The position numbers and the translations under genes are program-made. Below the pieces are notes generated by a model that saw only the letters and a list, made by a program, of their open reading frames with translations, had not been told where the DNA came from and ran no database searches. Positions 19,020-26,395 of a stretch of 47,983 nucleotides of DNA are shown here, one piece after another. The DNA lies in assembly GCF_002008345.1 (NCBI RefSeq), contig NZ_MRAE01000021.1, positions 1 to 47,983 of the forward strand, in the 5' to 3' direction. Source of the DNA: Clostridium tepidum (GTDB lineage: Bacteria > Bacillota > Clostridia > Clostridiales > Clostridiaceae). Numbering within the stretch: the first letter of the stretch is position 1; each line of letters starts with the position of its first letter.

Positions 19020-19243
19020 AGATGTTTCAAAAATAAAATAAAAAAATTTCATGAATAAGGTGGAAAATCATAAATTTTTTTATTTACTCAATTTGTTTTG
19101 AATATAGCCAAAAAATACTATAGATTTTTTTAAATATATAAGTTTTTGATGTATGTCTTTTTATAAATTAGTTATTTTAATTAGGTTAATTTGCATAAGT
19201 TTTGTATATATGGATAATTATAAATAGAAATTATATTAAGTAA

Positions 19244-19326
19244 ATAAAAAAAAGTTTCTCTTATATGAATTTATAAAAAGTGAATTTAAATTAGGAAATA
19301 GTGAAGATTTATAAGAGAAACCTTTT
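19244..19326 (-). terminator. Minus-strand terminator downstream of the LysM hydrolase
   Basis: Arms 19251-19265 and 19310-19325 pair over about 15 bp (GTTTCTCTTATA with its complement). On the minus strand the stem is followed by a run of eight T. The loop is unusually long, about 44 nt. It lies about 100 bp beyond the hydrolase stop codon. Confidence 0.65.
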
Positions 19327-19428
19327 AATGTTAGGTTGTTTTATGTATTTATAATTTTAAATATTATATATATATTTTTTATAATAATATTTTTAATTTT
19401 ATATAGTGGCCTTTTAATAAAAATATTA

Positions 19429-20190
19429 TTATTTAACATAAACCATGTTACCAATTCTAGCTGTTATAGGCTTGGACCATAACCATTTATTAGTAGCACT
19501 GTCATCAAAATAGTATAATGCACCTTTACTTGGATCAGATCCATATAAAGCTTCTTTAGCAGCTTTTTTTGATGTTTCTGTAGCAGGCTTATTTATCCAC
19601 CCATTTTCTACCGGTGTAAATTGGTAGTATCCATCACTTTTTTGATAAATTACAGTTAAAATACTATTTGGAAATTCAGAACTTTTTATTCGGTTTATTA
19701 CTACAGAAGCCACAGCTACTTGAGCATTATAAGGTTGATTTTGAGCTTCAGCTGTTATAAGTCTAGATAAAAGATCCAAATCTGATTCAGTATAATTTAT
19801 TACAGGTTTTGCTGCTGAATTAGTAGTATTATTACCTATTCCAGGTAAATTTAAAACTTGTCCAGGATAAATTATATCATCCCATTTATTATTTGCTTTT
19901 CTTAAATTATATAAATCTATACCCTGTGCTTTAGAAATTAAAAATAAGCTATCTCCGCTTTTTACGGTATAAGTTTTACAAGGAATATCTAGAACTTGTC
20001 CAGGATAAATTGTAGATCCACTAAGATTATTATGTTTCATAATAGTATCTGAAGATATGTTAAATAATTTACCTATTTTGTATAAAGAATCTCCAGAAAT
20101 TACTTTGTAATCTCCAGCTAAAACTGGACTAGATAAACTTATACATATAGTTAATGTAGTTAAAAGTGTTTTCAATTTGTGTTTTCTCAT
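19429..20190 (-). CDS. Secreted LysM cell-wall hydrolase, SleB/CwlJ type
   Basis: A 253-residue exported protein: signal peptide (LLTTLTICISLSSPVLAG), LysM 1 (DYKVISGDSLYKIGK to YPGQVLDI), LysM 2 (TYTVKSGDSLFLISK to YPGQVLNL), a short linker, and a Hydrolase_2 domain from about residue 133 with the catalytic-type segment LDLLSRLITAEAQ. SleB-type enzymes are lytic transglycosylases that open spore cortex or remodel vegetative peptidoglycan. The ATG has GGAGG nine to ten bases upstream, and directly before that lies a c-di-AMP riboswitch, so expression should follow the cell-wall/osmotic second messenger. It is a single gene. Confidence 0.92.
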   Translation of the reverse strand: MRKHKLKTLLTTLTICISLSSPVLAGDYKVISGDSLYKIGKLFNISSDTIMKHNNLSGSTIYPGQVLDIPCKTYTVKSGDSLFLISKAQGIDLYNLRKANNKWDDIIYPGQVLNLPGIGNNTTNSAAKPVINYTESDLDLLSRLITAEAQNQPYNAQVAVASVVINRIKSSEFPNSILTVIYQKSDGYYQFTPVENGWINKPATETSKKAAKEALYGSDPSKGALYYFDDSATNKWLWSKPITARIGNMVYVK

Positions 20191-20210
20191 TAGTTAAATA
20201 CCTCCATATT

Positions 20211-20312
20211 GCCTACCAGGTTAGTTGACGGATTCGGGTTAGAGGGACCCTACTATTACAAGATTCACCCCAAAAGTATCTCCGGTACTTCAAAAGAAGA
20301 AGATTCGGCATT
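20211..20312 (-). ncRNA. c-di-AMP riboswitch (ydaO/yuaA class)
   Basis: The minus strand carries the conserved blocks of the ydaO aptamer in the right order: GCCGAATC, then CCGGAGATAC, GGGGTGAATC, TAGTAGGGTCCCTCTAACC, CCGAATCCGTCAACTAACC and TGGTAGGC. This class binds c-di-AMP and turns genes off; cell-wall hydrolases are among its most common targets. No terminator follows: only a few bases separate the last block from the GGAGG of the hydrolase, so control may act on translation rather than on termination (inference). Confidence 0.93.
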
Positions 20313-20718
20313 ATTTATTAATTTTTAGTAATATTTTAACAAAAAATTAAAAAGCTTGTCTATATTAAAGGACTGGAATAAGAGGAAGAGGAGGGGAGAA
20401 GTAGAATTCTACACCATGTATTCTAAAAAATTAATTATAAATGGTTGTTGTTAATTTTAAATCTAGAGTGATATATAAAATCTATATAATTTTATATAAA
20501 TAAACTTAATTAATAAGAAATATGTAGGAAAAAATAATTTAAATATTGAAGAGTATAATAAGGTATCACTAAATATAGCTAAATTGTTTATTTTATATAA
20601 TAATTTTGAAAATTTAAAGGGAATTGAATAAAAATATAGAAAATAAATTAATATAGTGATTTATTAAGTATAAATGTGGAAAGAATTTATATATACAAAG
20701 TTATAGAATTCAATAACA

Positions 20719-20775
20719 AATAATAATTATTATTTAATAATTATTATTGACAATTATACATTTATAAGTTAGAAT
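20719..20775 (+). promoter_or_regulatory. Rubrerythrin promoter with tandem palindromic operator
   Basis: The 14-mer TAATAATTATTATT occurs twice with no gap (20721-20734 and 20735-20748); with the two preceding A residues the first copy lies in a perfect 16-bp palindrome. The second copy runs into the -35 TTGACA (20747-20752), followed after 17 bp by TAGAAT (20770-20775). AT-rich palindromes of this kind resemble PerR/Fur boxes, and rubrerythrin is a known PerR target in clostridia. Confidence 0.7.
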
Positions 20776-20854
20776 ATAAATGTAACAGAAATTAAATTTA
20801 AATTGTTAAATTATATTTACTATATAAAATATAAACATATAGGAGGGTATTTAT

Positions 20855-21442
20855 ATGAAATCATTAAGAGGTACAAAAACAGCAGAGAACTTATTAAAAT
20901 CTTTTGCAGGAGAATCTCAAGCAAGGGGAAGATATACTTATTATGCTAGTGTAGCTAAAAAAGAAGGGTTCTTACAAATTTCAAAGATATTTTTAGAAAC
21001 AGCAGAGCAAGAAAAGGAACATGCAAAAAGATTTTATAAATTTCTAAAGGAAGATCTTCAAGGAGATGCTATTGAAATTACTGCTTCATATCCAATTGCA
21101 TTATATGATAATACTGCAGATAACTTAAAAGCAGCTGCTTCTGGTGAAAATGAAGAATGGACAGAATTATATCCAGAGTTTGCAAAAGTAGCAAGAGAAG
21201 AAGGATTTACAGAAATTGCAGTAGCTTATGATATGATATCAAAAGTAGAAAAAGAACACGAAAAAAGATATCTTAAATTATTAGAAAATGTGCAAAATGA
21301 TAAAGTATTTAAAAAGGATGAAAAAGTTCTTTGGAAATGCAGTAATTGTGGATTTATATATGAAGGAACTGCAGCACCAGAAAAATGCCCAGCATGCTTG
21401 CATCCAAAATCTTATTTTGAATTAGCCTGTGAAAATTATTAA
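20855..21442 (+). CDS. rbr: Rubrerythrin
   Basis: A 195-residue non-haem iron protein. The N-terminal four-helix domain has the diiron ligands in NLLKSFAGESQARGRY, AEQEKEHAKRFY, AREEGFTEIA and KVEKEHEKRY. The C-terminal rubredoxin-like domain binds one Fe through CSNCG and CPAC. It reduces hydrogen peroxide to water with electrons from rubredoxin/NADH systems and protects anaerobes from oxygen. Length and domain order are those of classical rubrerythrin. Its promoter carries a tandem palindromic operator. It is monocistronic with its own terminator. Confidence 0.96.
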   Translation: MKSLRGTKTAENLLKSFAGESQARGRYTYYASVAKKEGFLQISKIFLETAEQEKEHAKRFYKFLKEDLQGDAIEITASYPIALYDNTADNLKAAASGENEEWTELYPEFAKVAREEGFTEIAVAYDMISKVEKEHEKRYLKLLENVQNDKVFKKDEKVLWKCSNCGFIYEGTAAPEKCPACLHPKSYFELACENY

Positions 21443-21496
21443 TTAGGTTATTTTAAAAGTTTTATTTAGAAAATATTATAAATAATAGATTATATT

Positions 21497-21550
21497 AAAA
21501 AAGCTATGAAATATAGGATTAAACTCCTAATTTTATAGCTTTTTATTTTT
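21497..21550 (+). terminator. Terminator after rubrerythrin
   Basis: Stem AAAAAAGCTAT / ATAGCTTTTT with an inner AGGA/TCCT pair, followed by TTTATTTTT. Confidence 0.85.
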
Positions 21551-21651
21551 AAAAATAAATTAAAAAAGCATTATTATAAATTTATTGTGGAATAATTTTA
21601 TGACAAATTTATTTTATTTAAAATTGTGGCTAAGAGTTATTTGTTTGCATT

Positions 21652-21689
21652 AAAATAGGCTTAAATCTTATGTGATTTAAACCTATTTT
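21652..21689. terminator. Terminator of ptsG
   Basis: Arms 21652-21667 and 21674-21689 (AAAATAGGCTTAAATC and its near complement, one mismatch) with a 6-nt loop. The right context for the minus strand is TTTTAAT; it lies 12 bp beyond the ptsG stop. Confidence 0.82.
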
Positions 21690-21701
21690 GGTGTATATTT
21701 T

Positions 21702-23732
21702 TTATTTTAAATTAACTATATCTTCTTCTCCAGCTTTTACTGTTTTACCAAGTTTAACAATCTCTAATTTTTGATCATCAGTTAAATTAGTAAATATTAT
21801 TGGAGTTATTATTGAAGGAACTTTATCCTTAATTTTATCAATATCTACTTTTAAAATTGGATCTCCTGCTTTAACTTTAGCATCTTGTTCTACTAAAGCT
21901 TCTAATCCTTCACCTTTAAGGTTAACTGTATCTATTCCAAAGTGGATTAGAAGTTCAAGTCCATTATCTGCTGTTATTCCAATAGCGTGTTTAGTTGGGA
22001 ACAATGTAGTGATTACTCCATCTACAGGGGAAACGACTGTTCCATTTTTAGGATCTATAGCAAATCCATCACCCATCATTTTTTGAGAAAAAACTTGATC
22101 TGGAACATCAGTTATAGAAAGTATTTTTCCTTCTATTGGAGCTATAAACCTATCTTTTGAAGAAACTTTTACATTTTCTTTTTTAGGCTCTTTTATTTTT
22201 ATATCTTCAGTTATAACTTTTCCAGATATAACATCTTTAATTTGCTCTTTTAACTGATCAGATTTTGGTCCGAAGATTGCTTGTACGTTATTACCTACTA
22301 CAATAACTCCGGAAGCTCCTAATGCTTTAAGTTCTTCTTTATTTACCTTATCAATACTATTAACACTTACTCTAAGACGAGTTATGCAGGCATCTAAGTT
22401 AGCTAAGTTTTCTTTACCACCTAAAGCTTCTAGTATTTTAGCAGCTAAGGATCCCTCAGAAGCATGGTTATTACTTTCAGTATTTGTGTCATCTTCACGA
22501 CCTGGAGTTTTAAGATTCCATTTCCTTATAGCAAATCTAAAGCCAAAATAGTAAATTACAGAGAAACATAAACCTACAGGAATTACAAGCCACCATTTAG
22601 TTCTGTTTGGAACAACACCAAACAATATGAAGTCTATAACACCACCGGAAAATGTCATACCTATTTTAATTTTTAATAGATGCATTGTCATAAAAGATAA
22701 ACCTGCAAATACACAGTGTATTGCAAATAATGCTGGTGCAACAAATAAGAAAGAAAATTCAATTGGTTCTGTAATACCTGTTAAGAATGAAGTTAATGCA
22801 GCAGAAGCCATTATACCACCAACAAGTTTTTTCTTTTCAGGTTTAGCTTCTTGATATATAGCTAAAGCTGCTGCTGGAAGACCAAACATCATGAATGGGA
22901 ACTTACCAGTCATGAATGTACCAGCTGTAAATGGAACCATATCTTTAAGTTGGGCGAAAAATATTTTTTGGTCTCCATTTACTAATTGACCAGCTTTATT
23001 TACATATTCACCAAATTGATACCAGAATGGATTATAGAATATATGGTGTAATCCAAATGGAATTAATGCTCTTTCAATAACTCCAAATACAAAGGCTGCC
23101 AAAGTTCTATTGGCATCTATCATATTATGAGAAAAAGTATTTAAGCCATTTTGAATTGGAGGCCAGATAAATACCATTATTAAACCTATAAGAATTGCAA
23201 AAGTTGCTGTTATTATTGGAACAAATCTTTTACCAGCAAAAAATCCTAAATAAGAAGGTAATTCTATGTTGTAATATTTTTTATATAATTGAGCTGCAAT
23301 AATACCAATTATAATACCACCAAATACACCTGTTTGAAGTGTTGGAATACCTAAAACACTTGCAAATTCAGGATGTTCTTTACCGATCATGCTAGGATGA
23401 ATTCCAGTTACAACACCCATTGTAACATTCATAATTAAGAATCCAACTATAGCTGCAAGTCCAGCAACACCTTCACCTGCTGCTAATCCTACCGCAACAC
23501 CTACTGCAAATAATAAAGCTAGATTAGCAAAAACGATATCACCAGACTGCTCCATAACTTTTGCAAATCCTTGGAAAACAGGATTGTTTAATGCTGGAGC
23601 TAGCTTTAAAAATGCTTCATTTTGAAACATATTACCAAAGGCTAATAAAATACCGGCAGCTGGTAATAATGCTACTGGTAGCATTAAAGCTTTACCAACT
23701 TGTTGTAAAACACCAAATGCTTTCTTAAACAT
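21702..23732 (-). CDS. ptsG: Glucose-type PTS enzyme IICBA
   Basis: A 676-residue fused permease in the order IIC (about 1-400), IIB (about 430-500), IIA (about 525-676). The IIC part carries LMLPVALLPAAGILLAFGN, IPFGLHHIFYNPFWY, GKFPFMMFGLPAAALAIY and TGITEPIEFSF. The IIB phosphorylation cysteine is in LDACITRLRV; the IIA histidine is in LLIHFGIDTV. From memory it resembles Bacillus subtilis PtsG more than NagP in domain order and length, and its leader carries a GlcT-type antiterminator site, so glucose is the best substrate guess; N-acetylglucosamine is the alternative. It imports and phosphorylates sugar at the membrane. ATG with AAAGGAGA upstream. Confidence 0.92.
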   Translation of the reverse strand: MFKKAFGVLQQVGKALMLPVALLPAAGILLAFGNMFQNEAFLKLAPALNNPVFQGFAKVMEQSGDIVFANLALLFAVGVAVGLAAGEGVAGLAAIVGFLIMNVTMGVVTGIHPSMIGKEHPEFASVLGIPTLQTGVFGGIIIGIIAAQLYKKYYNIELPSYLGFFAGKRFVPIITATFAILIGLIMVFIWPPIQNGLNTFSHNMIDANRTLAAFVFGVIERALIPFGLHHIFYNPFWYQFGEYVNKAGQLVNGDQKIFFAQLKDMVPFTAGTFMTGKFPFMMFGLPAAALAIYQEAKPEKKKLVGGIMASAALTSFLTGITEPIEFSFLFVAPALFAIHCVFAGLSFMTMHLLKIKIGMTFSGGVIDFILFGVVPNRTKWWLVIPVGLCFSVIYYFGFRFAIRKWNLKTPGREDDTNTESNNHASEGSLAAKILEALGGKENLANLDACITRLRVSVNSIDKVNKEELKALGASGVIVVGNNVQAIFGPKSDQLKEQIKDVISGKVITEDIKIKEPKKENVKVSSKDRFIAPIEGKILSITDVPDQVFSQKMMGDGFAIDPKNGTVVSPVDGVITTLFPTKHAIGITADNGLELLIHFGIDTVNLKGEGLEALVEQDAKVKAGDPILKVDIDKIKDKVPSIITPIIFTNLTDDQKLEIVKLGKTVKAGEEDIVNLK

Positions 23733-23796
23733 AAATAAGTTCTCCTTTCATATCATACAATAAATATGTTTTTTAATAATATTGTTTACTAAAATA

Positions 23797-23882
23797 CAAA
23801 AGGCATGAGTAAAACTTTAAATAAGATTTAAAAGTGTAGAATACACCTATATAATCTTAAATATTAAAGTCTCACTCATGCC
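23797..23882 (-). terminator. Leader terminator of ptsG (attenuator)
   Basis: On the minus strand GGCATGAGT (23882-23874) pairs with ACTCATGCC (23810-23802) and is followed by TTTTGTATTTT. The 63-nt interior folds further (AAGATT/AATCTT and GTGTA/TACAC). It stands between the promoter and the ribosome site, so it would stop transcription before ptsG unless prevented. Confidence 0.85.
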
Positions 23883-23904
23883 TGATCGAATCAGTAACAC
23901 GTAA
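23874..23904 (-). promoter_or_regulatory. RAT: ribonucleic antiterminator site for a GlcT/BglG-family protein
   Basis: The minus strand reads ACGTGTTACTGAT-TCG-ATCAGGCATGAGT. The TTACTG..CAGGCA internal-loop pattern is the hallmark of RAT hairpins bound by BglG/SacY/GlcT antiterminators. Its 3' half, GGCATGAGT, is also the 5' arm of the terminator, so the two folds exclude each other. The phosphorylation-controlled antiterminator protein is not encoded in this window. Confidence 0.87.
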
Positions 23905-23926
23905 TTTAAATATTAAATTTATTTAT

Positions 23927-23955
23927 ACTATATCATATATTTTTTTAATTATCAA
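23927..23955 (-). promoter_or_regulatory. Promoter of ptsG
   Basis: On the minus strand TTGATA (23955-23950), a 17-bp spacer and TATAGT (23932-23927). It places the start of transcription just before the RAT, as expected for this type of control. The remainder of the gap to 24276 holds two copies of TAATACAAATAGATA (about 24093 and 24158) with no obvious meaning. Confidence 0.65.
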
Positions 23956-24276
23956 TATAAGTTTTAAAAAAATATTAATAATATTAAAAATATATTTTAA
24001 TTTTAAATTTTTATATATTTATAAGAAATACAAAGACATATGTAAGGTGTAGAGTTATATCATCTTATATAATATAGTATCGAATTAAGGATAATACAAA
24101 TAGATATATAGTGTAAAGATATTTATTCAATGGAATTTGCGGTAATTATACTAAATAATACAAATAGATACATATTTTTATATTAAATATGACTTGTTTG
24201 AAATAATATATATGTTTAAAAATACTATTATTGTACATAATAATGGTAATCAAAGAAAATTTAAGGAGGATGATTT

Positions 24277-24924
24277 ATGAGAATACCAAATCATATTGGT
24301 ATAATTCCAGATGGAAATAGAAGATGGGCTAATAATAAAGGAATGGAAAAGCAGTGTGGATATAAATTTGGGCTAAATCCTGGACTTATGTTATTTAGGC
24401 TTTGTAAAGCTGTAGGTATAAATGAGATTACATATTATGGTTTTACTACAGACAATAATAAAAGACCTAAAGTACAAAGAGAATCTTTTACAAAGGCTTG
24501 CGTTGAAGCAGTAGAGATGTTATCTAACGAAGATGCTTCCCTACTTGTAGTAGGAAATACAGAATCAGAAATGTTTCCAAAGGAGCTACTTCCTTATACT
24601 AAGGAAAGAAAAATATTTAACCAAGGGGGAATAAAAGTAAATTTTCTCGTGAATTATGGGTGGGAATGGGATCTTCAAGCTTTAGAGAATAATAAGTTAA
24701 GTAGTAGGAATAAAATAAATAAACATATTAAATCCACAGATATATCAAGAGTAGATTTAATAATAAGATGGGGAGGAAGAAGAAGATTAAGCGGATTTTT
24801 ACCAATACAATCAGTATATTCTGACTTCTATATAATAGAGGATTATTGGCCAGATTTTAAACCAGAACATTTTTATGAAGCCTTAAAATGGTATGATAAA
24901 CAGGATATAACTTTAGGTGGTTAA
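24277..24924 (+). CDS. Divergent cis-prenyltransferase (undecaprenyl diphosphate synthase-like)
   Basis: A 215-residue protein of the UppS fold, shorter than the usual 240-250. Recognisable blocks are HIGIIPDGNRRWA (with the catalytic Asp of DGN), YYGFTTDNNKRP at the place of the usual FSSENWNRP, and DLIIRWGGRRRLSGFL followed by YSDFYIIEDYWPDF near the end. Several normally conserved residues differ: the His of GHxxG is Tyr (GYKFG), the Trp of ENW is Asn, and the Mg-binding Glu of AELYF is Asp. It is therefore probably a paralogue with altered chain length or substrate. The main uppS, usually beside frr and cdsA, should lie elsewhere. ATG with AAGGAGGA upstream. No neighbour shows its pathway. 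Confidence 0.8.
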   Translation: MRIPNHIGIIPDGNRRWANNKGMEKQCGYKFGLNPGLMLFRLCKAVGINEITYYGFTTDNNKRPKVQRESFTKACVEAVEMLSNEDASLLVVGNTESEMFPKELLPYTKERKIFNQGGIKVNFLVNYGWEWDLQALENNKLSSRNKINKHIKSTDISRVDLIIRWGGRRRLSGFLPIQSVYSDFYIIEDYWPDFKPEHFYEALKWYDKQDITLGG

Positions 24925-25181
24925 AATGATAAATTGTTTTTTATAGATATCATAAGAGAATATTTTTAAATTCTAAAAATTAAATAATCTATATTCATAA
25001 ATACAACTCATAGAAAACAAAAAAAATACATAAATAGGAAAAGTGCGGATATTAATTGTTACTATATAAGAAGAATAATATGCTAATTTATAAGTAAAAT
25101 TTTATATTAGATATGGAAACAATACTATGCATATATCATATCATAATAATGTAATTTAAAACTGTTTAATGAGGTGTAAAA

Positions 25182-25490
25182 ATGAAAGATTGCAATATGA
25201 GTAAAATGCAAAAAGAAATGAAAACAGATGAAAAGAAAATGGATATGAAACTGGATAATATGGAAGTAATACCTATGAATCATATGCATCCAATGTGTCA
25301 AATGGGGATGATGGGGATGAACCCTATGAGTGGAATGATGCATCCAATGCAAGGTATGTGCATGGTAATGATGCCTTGCCATATGATGGGGATGAATCCT
25401 ATGATGGGTATGGATCCTATGATGAGTATGGATATGGAATATATGAGAGAAATGAATGAAGACTATGATGACTATATAGATATTGAATAA
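25182..25490 (+). CDS. Small protein, one third methionine, with His and Cys
   Basis: 102 residues of which 34 are methionine. Residues 1-35 are charged (KMQKEMKTDEKKMDMKLD), the middle is a run of M-, G-, P-, H- and C-containing repeats (MHPMCQMGMMGMNPM, MMHPMQGMCM, PCHMMGMNPMMGMDPM), and the tail is acidic (NEDYDDYIDIE). The ATG has a GAGGTG site seven bases upstream. Methionine clusters with His and Cys bind Cu(I) in other proteins, and Met-rich spore-coat proteins also exist, so both roles are possible; neither is shown. No signal peptide is seen. It stands alone between the prenyltransferase-like gene and the rrf2-cooS locus. Confidence 0.75.
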   Translation: MKDCNMSKMQKEMKTDEKKMDMKLDNMEVIPMNHMHPMCQMGMMGMNPMSGMMHPMQGMCMVMMPCHMMGMNPMMGMDPMMSMDMEYMREMNEDYDDYIDIE

Positions 25491-25528
25491 TATTGTTATA
25501 ATTAATATATTTATTTTATTATAGTAAA

Positions 25529-25679
25529 ATAAAAGGTACATAAGATGATATATATTATTAAAATTTTTATTATAACTAAATTTTAGTTTCTATAACTTTA
25601 CATTGTAAAGTAAATTTAAACATATAATGTTTTAAAAGATTGGTATATTTATAATAGTATATATCTATGTACCTTTTAT
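25529..25679. repeat. Branched inverted-repeat element before rrf2
   Basis: Perfect 14-bp outer arms ATAAAAGGTACATA (25529-25542) and its complement (25666-25679), extended by an imperfect match inward. Inside lie three small palindromes: 25574-25588 (AACTAAA/TTTAGTT), 25596-25610 (CTTTACA/TGTAAAG) and 25618-25632 (AAACAT/ATGTTT). It could fold as a multi-branched RNA or be the terminator region of the methionine-rich gene. Function unknown. Confidence 0.45.
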
Positions 25680-25719
25680 AGAAATATATATAAATATCTA
25701 TTATTTTTAATTAAAATCA

Positions 25720-25774
25720 TTGACAGCTTTATAACAAAGTAGTATATTTAAAGTGTACTCATTAAGTATACTTT
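25720..25774 (+). promoter_or_regulatory. rrf2 promoter with autoregulatory operator
   Basis: TTGACA (25720-25725), exactly 17 bp, TATATT (25743-25748). The palindrome AAAGTGTACT-N5-AGTATACTTT (25750-25774) covers the expected start of transcription, so a bound regulator would block the promoter. Two similar sites precede cooS. Confidence 0.75.
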
Positions 25775-25787
25775 TAGGAGAATGAAT

Positions 25788-26198
25788 ATGAAAATTACAC
25801 AAGAAGCAGATTATGCATTAAGAGTTATACTCCATTTATCAAAATTAGGGTATGGAGAAAAAGTAGAAGCTAGGATTATATCTGAAGAAGAACAATTACC
25901 TTTGAGATTTTTATTAAAGCTTTTAAGAAAACTTACAAAAGCAGGAATAGTAACATCATTTAGAGGGGTTAAAGGTGGATATGCACTAAATAAACAACCT
26001 AAAGATATAAATTTGAAAGATGTAATAGAAGCAATAGATGGTCCAATTTGTATTAATAGATGTATATATGATCCAGCATACTGCAATGCAGGTAAAAATG
26101 GTAATTGTCAAATACATAAGACTTTATGCAAAATACAAAAAAAACTTGTAAATGAATTAGAAGCTGTAGATTTTCAATCTATTTTAGAACAAAGATAG
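25788..26198 (+). CDS. Rrf2-family transcriptional regulator with cysteine motif
   Basis: A 136-residue winged-helix regulator. The family start is MKITQEADYALRVILHLSKL; the recognition region is LPLRFLLKLLRKLTKAGIVTSFRGVKGGYAL. Toward the C terminus there are five cysteines (CINRCIYDPAYC, NCQIHKTLC, then CKIQ), more than the three of IscR-type members. Cys-rich Rrf2 proteins bind an Fe-S cluster and sense iron-sulphur status, nitric oxide or redox state. I place the start at 25788: AGGAG is seven bases upstream, whereas the in-frame ATG at 25782 almost touches it. It probably controls itself and the cooS genes behind it. Confidence 0.9.
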   Translation: MKITQEADYALRVILHLSKLGYGEKVEARIISEEEQLPLRFLLKLLRKLTKAGIVTSFRGVKGGYALNKQPKDINLKDVIEAIDGPICINRCIYDPAYCNAGKNGNCQIHKTLCKIQKKLVNELEAVDFQSILEQR

Positions 26199-26250
26199 TA
26201 AGTATTGAATAATTATCTAAGATTAGAGGAAATTAAATTTTAATTATCTA

Positions 26251-26275
26251 AAAGTATACCTAAAAGGTATAATTT
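26251..26275. promoter_or_regulatory. Candidate Rrf2 operator upstream of cooS, site 1
   Basis: AAAGTATACC-N5-GGTATAATTT, 9 of 10 positions symmetrical, with the same arm sequence and 5-bp spacer as the site at the rrf2 promoter. It lies 53 bp after the rrf2 stop and 121 bp before cooS. Confidence 0.65.
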
Positions 26276-26353
26276 AAATAAAATTTATTCTAAAAATATG
26301 AAAAGTAAATATGTAAAAACGAGGGAATTAAATATTCCTTTTATAAATAAATT

Positions 26354-26378
26354 AAACTATACCAAATAGGTAAACATT
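26354..26378. promoter_or_regulatory. Candidate Rrf2 operator upstream of cooS, site 2 (degenerate)
   Basis: AAACTATACC-N5-GGTAAACATT, 7 of 10 positions symmetrical, again with a 5-bp spacer, directly before the cooS ribosome site TAAGGAGG. It is weaker than the other two sites. Confidence 0.4.
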
Positions 26379-26395
26379 ATTAAGGAGGATGGGTT

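Noticed and set aside
25125-25541. Minus-strand 138-residue frame extremely rich in histidine
   Set aside because: It is the antisense of the methionine-rich gene: ATG read backwards is CAT (His). It lacks a ribosome site, and the plus-strand frame has one.
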